In this document: in pieces, positions 42,001 through 56,422 of the stretch
How the letters are laid out: every line of letters begins with the position of its first letter
How positions within the stretch are numbered: the stretch's first letter is position 1
Source: Myotis daubentonii
Taxonomy: Eukaryota > Chordata > Mammalia > Chiroptera > Vespertilionidae
Direction of reading: 5' to 3'
DNA length: 64,000 nt
Assembly (NCBI RefSeq): GCF_963259705.1
Contig: NC_081848.1
Span: 55,548,895-55,612,894, forward strand
Made by a program: the position numbers and the translations under genes
The notes under the pieces: model-generated
What the model was told of the DNA's origin: nothing
The model's database searches: none
What the model saw: only the letters and a program-made list of their open reading frames with translations

Positions 42001-45000
42001 TGTGACTGCAGACGCTTCAATGCCACTGGACCGCGCTGCCAGATGGGTGGGTCTGGGCTCCATCCCACCCTGGGAGGGGCCATGGGTACAGGGACATTCT
42101 GGGGGTCCGGGACTGTGGGGTGAGTGGGGGTGACCCTAACAGGGCTGGAGCCCAGCAGCCTTTGGCTTGATGCCCACTGCAGCTACACAGAGAGGTTCTC
42201 TTTTCCTGGTGCAGTGTACAACGCTGGCCCTGAGCGGGACAGCATCTGCCGGGCGTGGGGACAGCACCACGTGGAGACATTTGATGGCCTCTACTACTAC
42301 CTCTCTGGGAAGGGCAGCTACACACTGGTGGGGCGCCATGAACCTGAGGGACAGACCTTCTCCGTCCAGGTGAGGCCTCCCTTGACCTGCCTGTCTAGGA
42401 AGACTCCACTAGGTCCTAGAGGCTGGTGCCCCTTGTCGCAGGCATGCACCTGCCGAGAGGCTGCCCAGGGGGCCATGCCCTGCAGGGCCATGACCTTGAC
42501 CGATCCTGCCCTCTCTGCCTTGTGGGGTCCAACATCAGAGTTTTCTGTGGCTGTCATTTCATGATGGATATGTTACAAACACGTAGAGTGATGAGGTACC
42601 ACTCATTCATGGATTATAAAATCAACTGAATGAGTCACAAACAGCATAAAAATCCCCAAAGAGAATAGAAAATATAAGAATACATTACACTTGAATGGGG
42701 TAAATATTATTTTGTTAAGCTTTTGTTTTATTTATATATGTATACATTTTTATTTCTTACTGTGGGTCACGGTCAAAATATTGGAAAAAATTTTAGTAAT
42801 TAGACTACGGGGTGGCTTTCACAGGTCCTACGTTTGGTTAAAGCAGTCCATCTGCTTATCCACATTTAACGTAGCAGTGGAAGGTTCAGGAAGAGAAACA
42901 TTTTCAGATTTTTTTCTAAGCTCTGGGAGCTTTGGTGCCCCCTCACCCGCCACCCCCTGGTTCCTATGGCCTTGGAGGTGTGGGTTCTCTCGGAGCAGGA
43001 GGCAGAGGAGATGTGCATGTGACAGGCAGCACAGGAGTGACCTGGCTGCGGGGGAGGGCCAGACTGCTCAGCAGGGTTGTGGTAGAAGTGTGTCTACAGT
43101 GTGTGGGTTGAGAGTACCCTGTGAGTATACACATGAGGTGAATAAGTGTGTGTGTTCATTCTGTGTGCATGTGAAATGGTGGGAGTATACAACCCTGCCT
43201 TTCAATCTGATGGGATAACCTGGGATGGAGAAACAAAGAGTCCAGAAATGGGGAGACAGAGCAATATAGTGAGAGAGTGCTGGAGTTTGAACCAGCAGAC
43301 CCGGGTTAGCATCCTGGCTGTGCGTGTGACCTTCGTCACTTCACCTTCTGAGCACCAGTTGCCTCCTCTCTGAAATTCAGATAATCACAGCTCTGACCTC
43401 CCTGTGGTGTTGGGGGACTGGGAGAGGTCGCAGATGAAAGGTGCCTGGCATGCAGTGGGCAGGTGGTCAGCATTTAGCAGAAGCTCAACAGGGGGCCACT
43501 GGGTCCAGAACAGAAGTTCCCAGCAGGAACCCTGCGCTCTGGCCTTTGAACCCCCAATCAGGTGCACAACGACCCGCAGTGCGGCTCCTCCCCCTACACC
43601 TGCTCCAGGTCTGTGAGCCTCTTCTTGGCGGGTGAGCAGGAGCTCCGTCTGGCCAAGGAGGTCACCCACGGAGGAGTGAGGTAAGGACACCTTCTGCCCT
43701 GACCTCTCCTACTCCCGGGCAGTGCTGGGGGTGGGGGTGGGTGAGCACCTGCCGTTCTCAGGCCTAAAGAACATTGTTCTCTGGGGCAGCAGCAGAACTT
43801 CCACTATTAGGGCAGGAGCACGCTGGCAGGCCAGTTGGGTGCCCAGTCAGCGGGGTTTGCAGAAAGACGAGGCCCTCGTGGTTTCCTGTGACTCGGCCCT
43901 GTGGGTTTTCAGGCAAATCGCAATTTCCCGGAGAGATGCGGGTGTGCTACTAAAGCATGCTTAACCCCCCTCCACCCCCACGATTTGAAGAAAATCTGCC
44001 CGAATGGATAACGCACAGTTCAAGTCTCCTCAGAACAGGAACGGCACGTGTTCGCCCTTTTCTGGTGACATGGGGTCGTTTTCTGGGACATCAGGGACCA
44101 CACAAGGAAGGGGGACTCTGTTCCCACGCTAAGTGGACTGTGGTTCTTTCTGAGCCTTCGTCGCTGTCCTTCCCTTCCCTGGCAGCTGTCAGTCACTTTG
44201 TGGCTGAAGGAGAGGTGGGGTTTTCCTGCAATGACCCTTTCCCCCTTTCTCATGTCTGGCTTCAGACCTGGAAATGGGAAACCAAGCTGCTGGTACCATT
44301 TTGGTTGGTTGGGCACTTCTTTTGTCTTCCTTTCCTGATTTTCCAGGTGGATTGCCAATCCCAGGTTGGCTGGGAGACCCTATACCAGTAAAGCCAGGGA
44401 AAGGGGTCCCTGCATCTTTTCCTCTATCCACTTACCTTCACCCTCAGTGTTTGCTTTTCTTACTCCTTTCTCATCCCCCACCAAAAAAACAACAACAACA
44501 CAAAAACAAGCAAAGTCATTGTCTGCTTATACCACCTCTCCTGTCTAGGAGAGCGGAGCTAGCAAATTCAGTCACTCTAAGATTTGTCTCTGCCAAGGGA
44601 ATTGCGATTTTAAAAAGCAATTTTAAAACTCTGGAGACAAAAGACTTTCTCTCTATGGTGGACTTCTAGGCACTGAGGAGTTGGGACGGGAAAGGGGCCT
44701 TGGATCTCCTGGTCCCAGTGGCTGTGTGGCTGAGGCAGGTGCCATGTACCTGGTCCCAGTGGCCATGTGGCTGAGGCAGGTGCCGTGTACCTGGTCCCAG
44801 TGGCCGTGTGGCTGAGGCAGGTGCCGTGTACCTGGTCCCAGTGGCCATGTGGCTGAGGCAGGTGCCGTGTACCTGGTCCCAGTGGCCGTGTGGCTGAGGC
44901 AGGTGCCGTGTACCTGGTCCCAGTGGCCGTATGGATGAGGCAGGTGCCATGTACCTGGTCCCAGTGGCCATGTGGATGAGGCAGGTGCCATGTACCTGGT

Positions 45001-48000
45001 CCCAGTGGCCGTGTGGATGAGGCAGGTGCCGTGTACATGATGGGTCCTGCAGGTAGGGATGGTGGGTCCTTTGGTGAGGGGACTGGGCTGGTAGAGGTGC
45101 TGTGAGTGCTCTGGAGCTCTGGGCTGTGCGTTGCAGGGTCCAGCTGCCGCATGTGATGGGGAGCGTGCACCTGCAGAGGCTCGCTGGCTACGTCCTCGTG
45201 CGGTATCAGTCCGCCTTCACGCTGGCCTGGGACGGTGCCTCCGCTGTCTATATCAAGATGAGCCCTGAGTTCCTGGGCTGGACCCACGGGCTGTGTGGGA
45301 ACAACAATGCCGACCCCCAGGACGACCTGGTGACCAGCTATGGTAAGGTGCAGAGTGGGGGCCTCCATTGGGTTTTGGTGGAGGGATAGGTCTGGGAGGG
45401 GTGGGCGGGCCTTAGGGAAGAACCCTGGGTCATGTTACTAAAGATCAGTGGGAGACCACTTCCTACCACGTGTGTGACCTCAGTTCTTAAACACTCGACC
45501 TTAGTTTCCTCATCTGTGAAATAGTCATAATGAGAATTCCTACTAGGGCTGTGTAAGCATCTACTGGGCACTTTGCTGGGTGGGGTTGACCTTGTAAGGC
45601 CTGGCGGCGGGGGTGGGGGGGAGGGGGGGAGGATAGAGGGCCAGAGAGCCAGGAAGAGAGGGCCCAGCCTGAGCTGAAGATCCCTACGGAGGAGAGGGAA
45701 GAGTAAAAGTGAAGGTGCAGGGCCCAAGCTTGGCGACTCAGGCCCGAACAAGGGCAGTGACGCCTTGAGCACCTGCAGCATATTGAACACTTTATGTGCA
45801 TCACCCCATATAGCCGGTGAAATGATCTCATGGGGGATTATGGGCCCTATTTCACATATGGGGCAACTGAGGCTCCTTGTCCAGGCTTACACACTGTTCT
45901 CTCTCCACTGCATGCTGCTGCCTCCCCTGAGTGTGGAGCAGGAGGGACCCACTGCAGGTATTGAGCGTTGTCCCAGGAGAGAAGCTCTATTGGGCATGCA
46001 GATTGGGATGGGAGCTCAGGAGGCTGGATTCCTCAACTCCTTGCCCACCTCTGGGCATCTCCTCGGCTCCACCTGCCTTCCCCCAGATCCCTCTGTGCAC
46101 CTGCCCCCACCTGTGGTCATGCTGGTTCTCCCACAGGGAAGCTGACGGATGATGTGGCTGAGTTTGTGCACAGCTGGCAGGAGCAGGCCCCTAACCAGCC
46201 TCCAGGGCCCACAACCTCCTCCCTGCCTCGCCCGCCGTGCCTGCAGCAGAGCCTGGGAGCCATGCAGGTCGGGACCCCGGCTCCTTACCTCCCACCCTAG
46301 TACCTGGCTTAAGTTGGTTCCCCATCTACCTCTTGAAAAGGCATTGGCTGCAGGTGCCCAGGTTGTTGGTGCCCAAGGACCCTGTCCTCTCCTCCCCGTC
46401 CCCTGGGCCTAAGCTGGGGTTTCCCGTGGGGCTGGTGGAGTCAGAGGGCTGTGTGTGGCCCTGCTGGTCCCCGGCTCCAGCTCCCTGCCCTTGTCCCAGA
46501 GTGTGTATGACCGGTGTGAGGCGCTGCTGAGGGCCCCCTTTGATGCCTGCCACGCCTACGTCAGCCCTCTGCCCTTCGCGGCCAGCTGTACCAGCGATCT
46601 CTGCCAGTGAGTGGGAAGCCAGGACGGGGAACAGGACAGGGAATGGTGGGGAAAACCTCTCAGTATTGGGGTGGGGCTCAGCCCGTGGACCACTGAGCCT
46701 AACAATCCCAGGCACTGACAGATATGCTTCCCAAAGCTCTGAAATTATCTGCAGAGCTTTTCCATTCACTGAGGCTCAGAAATGGGGCCTGACACCCCCT
46801 GTTCCTTTCCCAACTGTGTGGAGAGCAGGGGTTCTCTGAGCCCTGCAGTCTCTACAGAATGTGGAGGGCTGGTGGCAATTGGGCCTTGCTCCAGTATTAC
46901 CCTCGGTTTTCCTGCACAGGTCAGCGGGTGATGAAGCCGCCTGGTGCCGGGCACTGGCTGAGTATGCCCGGGCGTGTGCCCAGGCGGGGCGGCCCCTGCA
47001 GGGCTGGAGGACCCAGCTCCGGCAATGCAGTAGGTGCAGCCTGGTGGTGGGCAGGGAGGGCCCGGACAAGCCCTGTCCTAGGGTTGTGCGTGGCATTCTG
47101 AGGCCTCAGCTCAATGTCCTGTCCTGTTCAGAACCACAGTGAGAGCTTTAAGCCCTGAGGTCTCATCCCCATGTGACCGATGGGAAACTGAGGCTCAGAG
47201 CGGGATGGACTGGCCCAGGGCCATAGAGTGAGAGGAGGGTCCTTCTTGCCATTAGGGCTAAGGGATCAGGAAAACCAAAGCCCTTCCATTGCTGCCCCAG
47301 GGCCTAGGATAGGGACTGGGTGGGTCTTGGCAGAGCTGGGCCCATCAAGAGCTGACAGGCCATACTGCTCCCTTCCTCCCAAGCCGTGCACTGTAAGGAG
47401 AAGGCCTTTACCTACAACGAGTGCATCACCTGCTGCCCCACCTCCTGCCAGCCCAGGGCAGCCTGCGTGGACAGCGAGATTGCCTGTGTGGACGGCTGCT
47501 ACTGCCCCGATGGTATGCTGGGGATGGAGGGGGTGCCTGACCTGGCCGGGCACGGATTGAGCATGAAGCAGGAACTAGGAGGATGCCTGTGCGTGGAATG
47601 AATGAAGGAAGGAGCAAACAACTAATAAGTGAATAAACGAATGAATGGGTTAAGGGAGGTGAGGATGGGGGTGGGACTGTGGCTCTTGAGAGGTTCGGCA
47701 GGGTTTTTCATTTCTTTGGGTCTGAGCTTTGTAAGGTGTGTAGATGAGGACAAGTCATCCATCATTCATCTATTCATTTATCACACACACATTTGTTTCA
47801 ACACTTATCCACGTACTGTTGTCACGGTGCATAACTTTGCAGCACATCTATAGTGTGCATGCAGGCCCCTCAGCTAGGCAGGGGTGGGTTAAAAAATATA
47901 AAGATTGGCTATAGGGATCAGACTCTGGTGGCGTGAGAAGACACTGACATATGACTCCACTCTAAGGCACATCAACTCAGGGGTTCACACAGAAAGGATA

Positions 48001-51000
48001 TGGGAATTCACTAGTGGGAGAGATGGTCAGGGAAGGCTTCCTGGAGGAGGTGGTACTATGCTGGTTCTAGGATTTACAGTAACAGGCTTTTGAGAGGTAG
48101 AGAGGAGAAGCTAGACCATATGCAGGTTGTTTGGAATGGGTGTCTCTGAGCAGAGTTCTGGAGGTGAGATTATTTGCTCAGAGGAGGTTCAGATCTGGCC
48201 TGAGCTGAGGATTTATACAGGAGGAAGTTTGAAGGTGGGCTCAGTGGTGCAAGAGCTTGGGTGTGGGAATCTTTATCATAGGATCTGGGGAGCCATGAAA
48301 GGTTTGTGAACAGGAACGGAGGTGAGTTAAGTGGGCCTTTCTGTCACCTTAGGGTTGATCTTTGAGGATGGGAGCTGTGTGGCACCAGCTGATTGTCCCT
48401 GTGAGTTCCACGGGACCCTGTACCCGATCGGCTCTGTGGTGAAAGAAGACTGCAATGCCTGGTCTGTGTCCGCTGCTGGGGGTGGAGGAGGTGGGAAATC
48501 CCAGGGCTTTCCATCAGGCTGCCCATCTGGGGTCTGGGAGCCCTGATGACATGAGGGCACTCACTCAGCATCTCTGAGTCACAGATGTCATCAGATTTAA
48601 TCTGTGGGTGGAATCTCCACCGCCCATTTCAGAGATGGGAAAACTGAGGGCTGCGGGCAGGAGCTCTGTGGACCCCGCCCCCCTCCAGCATCTCTCCCAG
48701 GCCTGGAAGGGTGAGCCCCTGCCTTTTTGGTCTCTGTTTCAGCACATGCACTGCGGGCAAGTGGGTGTGCAGCACATCTGTCTGCCCAGGTACACCTGAC
48801 CCCCACCTTGGGCTCTACCCCCTTCCTCTAGTCTCACAGTTTTGAGGGCAGGGAACTGGGAGCCAGGCCTGCTGTTGGGGCTAGAGTGGCAGATTGGGGG
48901 TCACTCAGTTTTGTTGTTTTTGGCGTAACCACCCTCCCTCTGTTTCCTCAGAGCTGCTTTGCCTGATTAGGAGATTGCTCCATCCCATGAGGGCCCATTT
49001 TTTCATGGGGTTCTATGTATCTAAGGGCCTTCCTGACTTCAGGGGCTTGGGACAGAATTGGTCTTCAAGCCCAAAGCCTGGTCTCCTGTCAGAGGGAGTT
49101 CAGGGCAGGGCTGCGCCTCCCCAGGGACCAGGGCTCCCAAAGGGCAGGCCAGGGCTCCAGATGCTGCCCTGAGTCCCGAGGACAGGGTGCTGACTCCTCC
49201 TCCCGCCCAGAGCCTGCAGGGCGAGGCCGTCCCCATGCGGCAGCTCCCATGGGTCAGCCACCTTTCTCTGTCCTCAGCCGAGTGTTCGGTGACTGGCGAC
49301 ATCCACTTCACCACCTTTGACGGCCGCCGGTACACGTTCCCTGCCACGTGTCAGTACATCCTGGCCAAGAGCCGTTCCTCGGGCACCTTCACAGTGACAT
49401 TGCAGAATGCCCCGTGTGGCCTGGTAAGGGCTGGGGACCCCAGGCACGATCCCGCCAGCCACCCCGCCCTCTGCCGCTAGAAAGGCTGAGGGATTTAGGG
49501 CAGGGCCCCCAGGTCTTCCCACAGCCCACTTAGCCTTCTGTCTATTGTTCTTGGGCAGAGCCTGGGGCAGGAGGCTGGGTTCTGGCTCTAGAATGGCTGA
49601 GAGTCATTTCCCTTTCTTGGGCCTCAGTGTTTGTGAAAAAAAAAAACAATCTGTAATATGGCTCTAATTTAACTTAATCCTCTCTGCTTCCTTGGATTGT
49701 ATCTTCAACATCTCTGTATTCATTCATGCATGCATTCATTTTTTCATTCATTCATTCATTCATGCGTTCAGCAAATACTTGTGCCCAAAGCTATGTTAGG
49801 TCTTGGAGACTGGGATGAATTGAGCCTGGCTCTGGCCTTTTGGGCCTTACACTGTGTTGGGTAAGGCAGACAAGTGACCCCATAACTCACTCTGTTATAG
49901 GAGCTGTGACAGTGTGGGGCGTGCAGGGTAGCTCTCCATGAAGGAACTTTTCCTTGTTGCTATTTTACCTGGGCATCAGAGGTGGATCAAGAAAGGCTTC
50001 CTAGAGGAGGTGACCCCCGAGCTGTGTCAGCTCTGCCTAAGCTGGCCCCTGCCTACCTCTTGAACCTTATCTTAAAACACTTTGCCCAGTGGGTTCCACC
50101 CCTCTGGTCTTCTTTTATGTCCTTGAATGCATTATATGCCATCCTGTGTCAGGGGACATCACTCAGCTATTCTCTCTTCCTAGATGTCTCCCTTCTCCCT
50201 TTCTTCCTTTGCTTTGTTCAGACTTCAGCTCCATGGTCACTTTCCCCCAAGACTCAGTTTTCTGATCTGCAAAATGGGGTTGTTTATACTTACTGAATAG
50301 AATTGCTATGAGGGTTAAGTGAATAATGTATATAAAAAGATTAGAACAGTGCCTGAACATTGAAACCTTACCTTAAAGTTAGCTGTTACAATTATTATTA
50401 TACATGGTAGCATTAAGAGTTTTAATATTGCTATGATTACTTTTACCTTATTATGATTATCATTTCCTAGGATGGCCTTTCCTACCCCTGCAGATTAAGT
50501 CTGGTTCCTTTGCTATATGTTTTCTTAGCAGCTACATGTGTTTGCAGCACTGATCACAATGATAAATAACCAGCTTTGAATCCTTCATTTAATGTCTGTG
50601 TCCCCCACGAATATGTACTCTCCGCGAGGGCAGGGACTGTCTCTGTCAAGTTCATCACTGTATGATTGTGTTGATCTCTTCCGGTGCAAAGAGGTACAAA
50701 TGGGCTTGTGCGTACCACCCATTTTAGAGATGAGAATTCCAGGCCCGGAGAATATTAGCTCATTTCCCGCCCCCCTGTGAGAGGAGCCTGGTACTTTGCA
50801 GGATGTGCACACGGAAAGAGCTAAACAACCATATAAGGATGAGATCGAAGACCCAGATGGCAGTCGAGCGGGGCGTGTTTCTGAGGCTAGACTTTGGGCC
50901 ATCCAGGGGCCGTCTCTGCTTTGCGTTGTAGACAGCATGAGGGTTGACCATCACATGTATTTGCATTATCCTAGCTCTGCCACCGACCTCCAGCCTGAGC

Positions 51001-53955
51001 CTCTGCCTTCCCATGCCCCAGATGAAGGCATTTAGTCAGAGGACCCTTAATGTCCTCTCGGGCTCTGTCACCATGTGGAGCCTGTCCCTGGCTGCAGACT
51101 GCACTCAGTTCTCTGCTCCTGGAGGGCTCAGTTGGGACCAGCAGGACAGGCAGACTAACTCTGCCCCATGGGCCTTCCTGTTTTCCCAGAACCAGGATGG
51201 AGTCTGTGTCCAGTCGGTGTCAGTGATTCTGCACCAGGACCCTCGGAGACAGGTGACCCTGACCCAAGCGGGGGATGTCCTTCTGTTTGACCAGTACAAG
51301 GTCACCCCACCCTACACGGACGGTACGGCTTTGGTGGACGAGAGCGGGCTGGGAGCGGTGCCCAGGCTTCTCCCAGGCTCCTCTGGCCAAAGGCACTGCC
51401 ACCTGGGCAAGAGCTCCAATTCTAATCCGGGGTGGATCAGGCCAGGGGCACCTCGGTCCCAGGAACATGGATTCTGGGAGGGTTATGTGAATAATGATCT
51501 AAATGATCTAAAATGACCTTTGTCCTCACCCCACGTGACAGGCTTCATAGCAGTATGGCCTCTTCTAAATTAGGGTATGAATGGAGCTGTTTTCCACCCC
51601 TGCTCTCACATTTGTTCATTGATTACTGTTATCCTGTCTGATGCAAGGGATTTGTGGTAGCTCACAGGAAGCACAACTAATAAAAATGGCAAAACTACTA
51701 AGAAATGAAATAGCACCAGAGAAAATGCAAAAGGAAAGAAGAAAGAATAGGGACTCAAGATGGAGAGGAGTGGGGTAAAGAGGCCAAAGAAGTACAAACC
51801 ACCAAGGACATAAAATGCACCACAACTGCATCTAAACTTTGAAATTGCTGTGATTGAATCTAAAGTCATGTGGCGAGCTTCCTAGTGGCCACTGTGAGAA
51901 GAATGGGCAGTTACGGAATTTCCTTGGCTAGAGAAGGAAGCGTACCGGTGACGTAGGGAGGCAAAGCTTTCATAGGCATTTAGAGCTAGAAGACATTTCT
52001 CAGGCGGTGCTGCCGCAGTAGGTAATCCCTGGTCCCGGTTTCATCGTGGAACAGGACTTCCTCGAGGCTCCCCACACACCCCCTCCGCAGGGCTTCACCG
52101 TGTGTGGAGGCTGGGCTGGGCATGGGGCTCGGAGGGCACCACGCAGGTGGTGGTGGAGGGTGGGGTGCACAGTGGCCCAGCTCCCCACATCCCCCTCCCG
52201 TTCTGTGCCCAGACGCCTTTGAGATCCGGAGGCTGTCCTCTGTGTTCCTGCGGGTGAGGACCAACGTGGGCGTGCGGGTGCTCTACGATCGAGAAGGCCT
52301 GCGGCTCTACCTGCAGGTGGACCAGCGATGGGTGGAGGACACAGTGGGCCTCTGCGGCACCTTCAACGGCAACACGCAGGATGACTTTTTGTACGTGCCC
52401 CTGCCCTGGAACAGGAAGTGTGGGTATGCCTGTAGGGCCAAGTATCCTAATCTCCCAAACTTCCATGGGCTCTCACGTGCCTGGTATTCACCACTGACCA
52501 TTTATTTCTCTGCATGCAAATTTAAGTATATTTCTTTAAGGCAATGGCTCAGTCTTCTCTGTGCAGAAGATGCAGAGGTTGTTAAGATGCTGATTTCTGG
52601 GTCCTACCCTTTAAGAATCTGCTATAGGTTGAGTCCCGAGAATCTTATTTCTAACTAGAGACCTGGTGCACAAAATTTGTGCAAGGGGCTTGGCCCTCAC
52701 AGCCCCAGCTTCATCCGGTAGGACATCTGGAAGCTCGTTCGGCTGTCTGGTCTAATTAGCATATTACGCTTTTATTATTATTGGTAAGCAATTCTAGTCT
52801 ATGAGGTCTATGGAGCATACCTTGAGAAATACAGCTTTATGGCAAACATCTTAAAATTAGTAGGGGTTTGAGTTGGCGCATGGTTGTTTGCTTTAATTGA
52901 CTGTGAACACCTTTAGATGAGCCCAGACCCCAGTGAGCCAGTGATGCCAGAATCCCTGCTTTCTGTCTCACCAACCCTTCAACTTTCCTGCCTGGTGCTG
53001 CTTCCCATGGACTGACGGAGAGTTGAGAAAGGACTCCCTGGGCTTGGACCCAGTTTAGGGACGTGGGAGGGGTCAGGAGTCAGGCCTTCCAGAAATGAGG
53101 AGGAAGGGTTGATCTTGAAGGAGGGGGCTTCCGGCCAGTCCTTCGAGTTACACGCATTGGGCAATGCAGAAGGAAACACGAGAGGCTTTCTGCAGCCGGA
53201 AACAAGAATTCAGATTTGCTCGGAAAACCAGTACAAGGAAAAGCTGAGCGGTTTTCAGTGCACGCACACTTACAATGCAGCGTTCTGCTCTGTCTTGCCT
53301 GGGGGGGCTGAGGGTAGGGCAGCTGGCCAGATGGTGGGGGCAGACCTTGGTTTGCTGTGTGGGCTGCTTGCCACCCTCCTAATTGTGGACTCTGCAGAAA
53401 TATGCTCTGTGTCACCTGAGGACTCTGCCTGCCCTGGAGCAGTAATGTGGGCAGAGCCTGCCCCCTGTGGACGCCGAGGGCTCTCTTCCTGGGCTTGCTG
53501 ACCCTTGGAGATGGCGATGTTTAGAAAACATCATGCTTCTCCCCCTCGCTCTCCTTCTTGCTCCTCATGTGACTGTCTTCTACCCAGAGAGAAAGGGAGG
53601 GCGGGGGAGTTTTCAGGAACCCTGTGGGGAGGGGAGGAAGAAGTCTGGTTCATAGCGCTCCTGTTTCTCTCTCTCTGACATGAAGAGCTGGGGGTGGGTG
53701 CAGGAGGCAGGGCAGTGTGGGGCCAAGCCCATTGTGAGTCCCTTTGGAACCTGTTAGATGTGATGTGTGTGTGTGCGCACAGCCGTAATTGTGTTTGAAC
53801 GTGGTTGTGGAGGCCCTGTTGGCTGCTGGCATGTCTGGTACATATCTGCGCTGTGTGTGTTTGTGTGAGAGGTGTGTGCAGGTGGTGTTCTTGGGCCTAT
53901 GGTGTTCCCGTTCAGGTGGGTACATTTGTGCCTCTTACCGTGTGTGCATATGCTT

Positions 53956-54002
<47 letters not shown>

Positions 54003-55059
54003 ATGGTCAGGGGGGTGCTTACTTGGGTGTACACTGGATGCTCACCTGGGTCCACATGGGCAAGTGTGTGAGTGTGGCTCTGTCTTGGCTGCAGGTCCCC
54101 GGTGGGGGTGCCCGAGAGCACCCCACAACTCTTTGGCAATTCTTGGAAAACACTGTCTGCCTGCTCCCCGCTGGCCTCTGGCTCTCCCCTGGACCCCTGT
54201 GACATGCACCTGCAAGCCGGTGAGGTGGGGGCAGGGGGGCTGGGTGCAGTGGGGCTGGTTTGAGAGAGAGGAGATGGGAACCTGGGCATGAGGGTGCTGG
54301 TCCGACTGGGCAGGGGTGCTAAGAAACTGGGGTTCCCTTCTGGTGAGGGCTTGGCAGGCAGGAAGCTTCACATTCTACCCTGTTAGGTGCACACCCGTTT
54401 GTACTGGCTCCCTTATCTCAGGGCAAAAGCCCAAGTCCTCACCGTGGCCCCATCAGGCCCTACACCCTCTGCCCACCCCTTCATCTCACCGCCTCCTCCC
54501 CTGCCCTCCACTCTGCTCTGGCCCCCCGGCCCCCTTGCTGCTCTCCCCACACAGCCAGGCCTCCTCTCCTCTCCAGGCCTTTGCACTTGCTGTTCCCTCC
54601 ACCTGGAATGTCCTTCCTTCAGAAAACATACTTCTCACCTTTTTCAAGTTTTTGCTCAAACATCATCTTCCCACAGAGGCCTTTCCTGACTACCTGCCAT
54701 TTAAAACCGTAATTTCTCCTCCCACCTCACTTTCGATCCCTGTCCTCCTTTCCGGCCTCTCTCCTTAGAGATTTCTCTATGTAAATTGTTCAGTGATGGT
54801 CTCCACTGACCAGAATGTACGCTCCATGAGGGCAGAGATTTCGTCTGTTTGTTCACTCCTGTTTCCCCTTCTAACACATGGGTTCATGCCTGGTGGAATG
54901 CAATGTATGAGTGCATGTAACATGTGTAACACATAAACACATACTCCTTTACAGTTATTTATACTCATGCATATGGCCCGCCACATATTCACATCCAAAC
55001 TCACGAAACCATACCCACACATTCCCAACCAGACATGCACAGAGGAGTGCACACACACA

Positions 55060-55094
<35 letters not shown>

Positions 55095-56379
55095 CCTGAG
55101 CTGTGGGAAGGGAGGCAGGGGCTGGGCCTGGGCCCAGCAAGCCTGACCCGCGGCCCCCGGCCCCCGGCCCTGTGCCTCCTGTCCGCAGTCTCATACGCGG
55201 TGCAGGCCTGCAGCGTGCTCATGGAGGAGCTGTTTGCGCCCTGCTCCCTGTACCTGAGCCCCGTGCCCTACTTTGAGCAGTGCCGCCGGGATGCCTGCCG
55301 CTGCGGGCAGCCCTGTCTGTGTGCCACGCTGGCCCACTATGCCCACCTGTGCCAGCGCCACGGGCTCCCCGTCGACTTCCGCACCCACCTGCCAGCCTGT
55401 GGTGAGTGCCCCACACTTGTGCGCCCGTGTGAGGGGGGCTGGAGGAACGGGAGCTCCAGACCTGAGTGTCCACCTGAACTCTCCCCTCGCATGTCCCCAG
55501 TCTTCTCCAGCCTCACATCCCGCCTCGCAAACAGCTTCTCCTGTTCTCCACCTCTGCCCAGGGCCCTTGGTCACTCAGGCCTGACGCCTGGGACGTGTGA
55601 CACCTAACTCCTGTCTTACCCTCACCTCCATCCCATCTCCAGGTCCTGTCACCCCCCCCCCCCACACACACACACACACACACACCTCTCAGCACTTGCA
55701 TTGCCACCACTCTGGTCAGAGCTGGAATAAGCTTTCTAAAGACCGCCAGCTCCATGGCCCTCGGGTGCACGTGTGGCTCAATGGGCATGAGCTGGCCCAT
55801 ACCCACCACACCCCGGCCACACACTTCCCATCTCTTAGTTGTCTCTGTGCCCCTAGCCCCAGCACTGGGCCCCACTCTCTGTAAGCCTTAGGGAAATGTC
55901 TGTTGAATAAATGAAAAAGTAACAGTACTGGGAGTCAGGAGGCCTGAGTTCTAAGCCAGCCCAGCAGGTAATTGCTGTGTGTCCCTGGCAAGGCCATGCC
56001 CTCTCTGAGCCGAAGTTTCTCTAGAGGTGACTGGATAGGACGAGTGGTTCTCAGCATTAGAACATTAGACTCACCCTGGGAACTTTTTCAAATGCACTTC
56101 CTGGGCCACATTCAGTTCAATGAAAACAACGTACCTGCGGAGGGGCTGGCATCAGCATCTTTAAAAACTCCCAGGTGGTTTGGTGTGCAGCCCCAGTGAG
56201 AGCAACTGAGCGGGACGGTCTCAGGGGATCTACTTCCCCCGACGGGGGGTGGGAGACCGGAGGAGTGGGACAGCGGCCAGATTCAGTAAAGAGAAGACCG
56301 TCTGGACGAGAGGCAGCCGAGGGGGCATAATTGATCTTCACGGCCCAAGTTGTTACAAGTGTGGAAATGAGAGGGGCAG

Positions 56380-56422
<43 letters not shown>

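Larger units (their letters stand above)
49424..51189 (+). other. OTOG intron 15
   Basis: Holds the CATT array, a MIR-like copy (50230-50410) and AT-rich unique sequence. No coding exon was recognised. Confidence 0.7.

Noticed and set aside
44709..45036. CRISPR-like array
   Set aside because: Units are contiguous with no spacers, and the host is a mammal. It is a minisatellite.
44610..45368. 252-codon open frame on the minus strand through the minisatellite
   Set aside because: A 41-bp unit without stops on that strand keeps all three frames open; the peptide is only the repeat translated. It overlaps OTOG exon 8 antisense and shows no gene-like start or homology.
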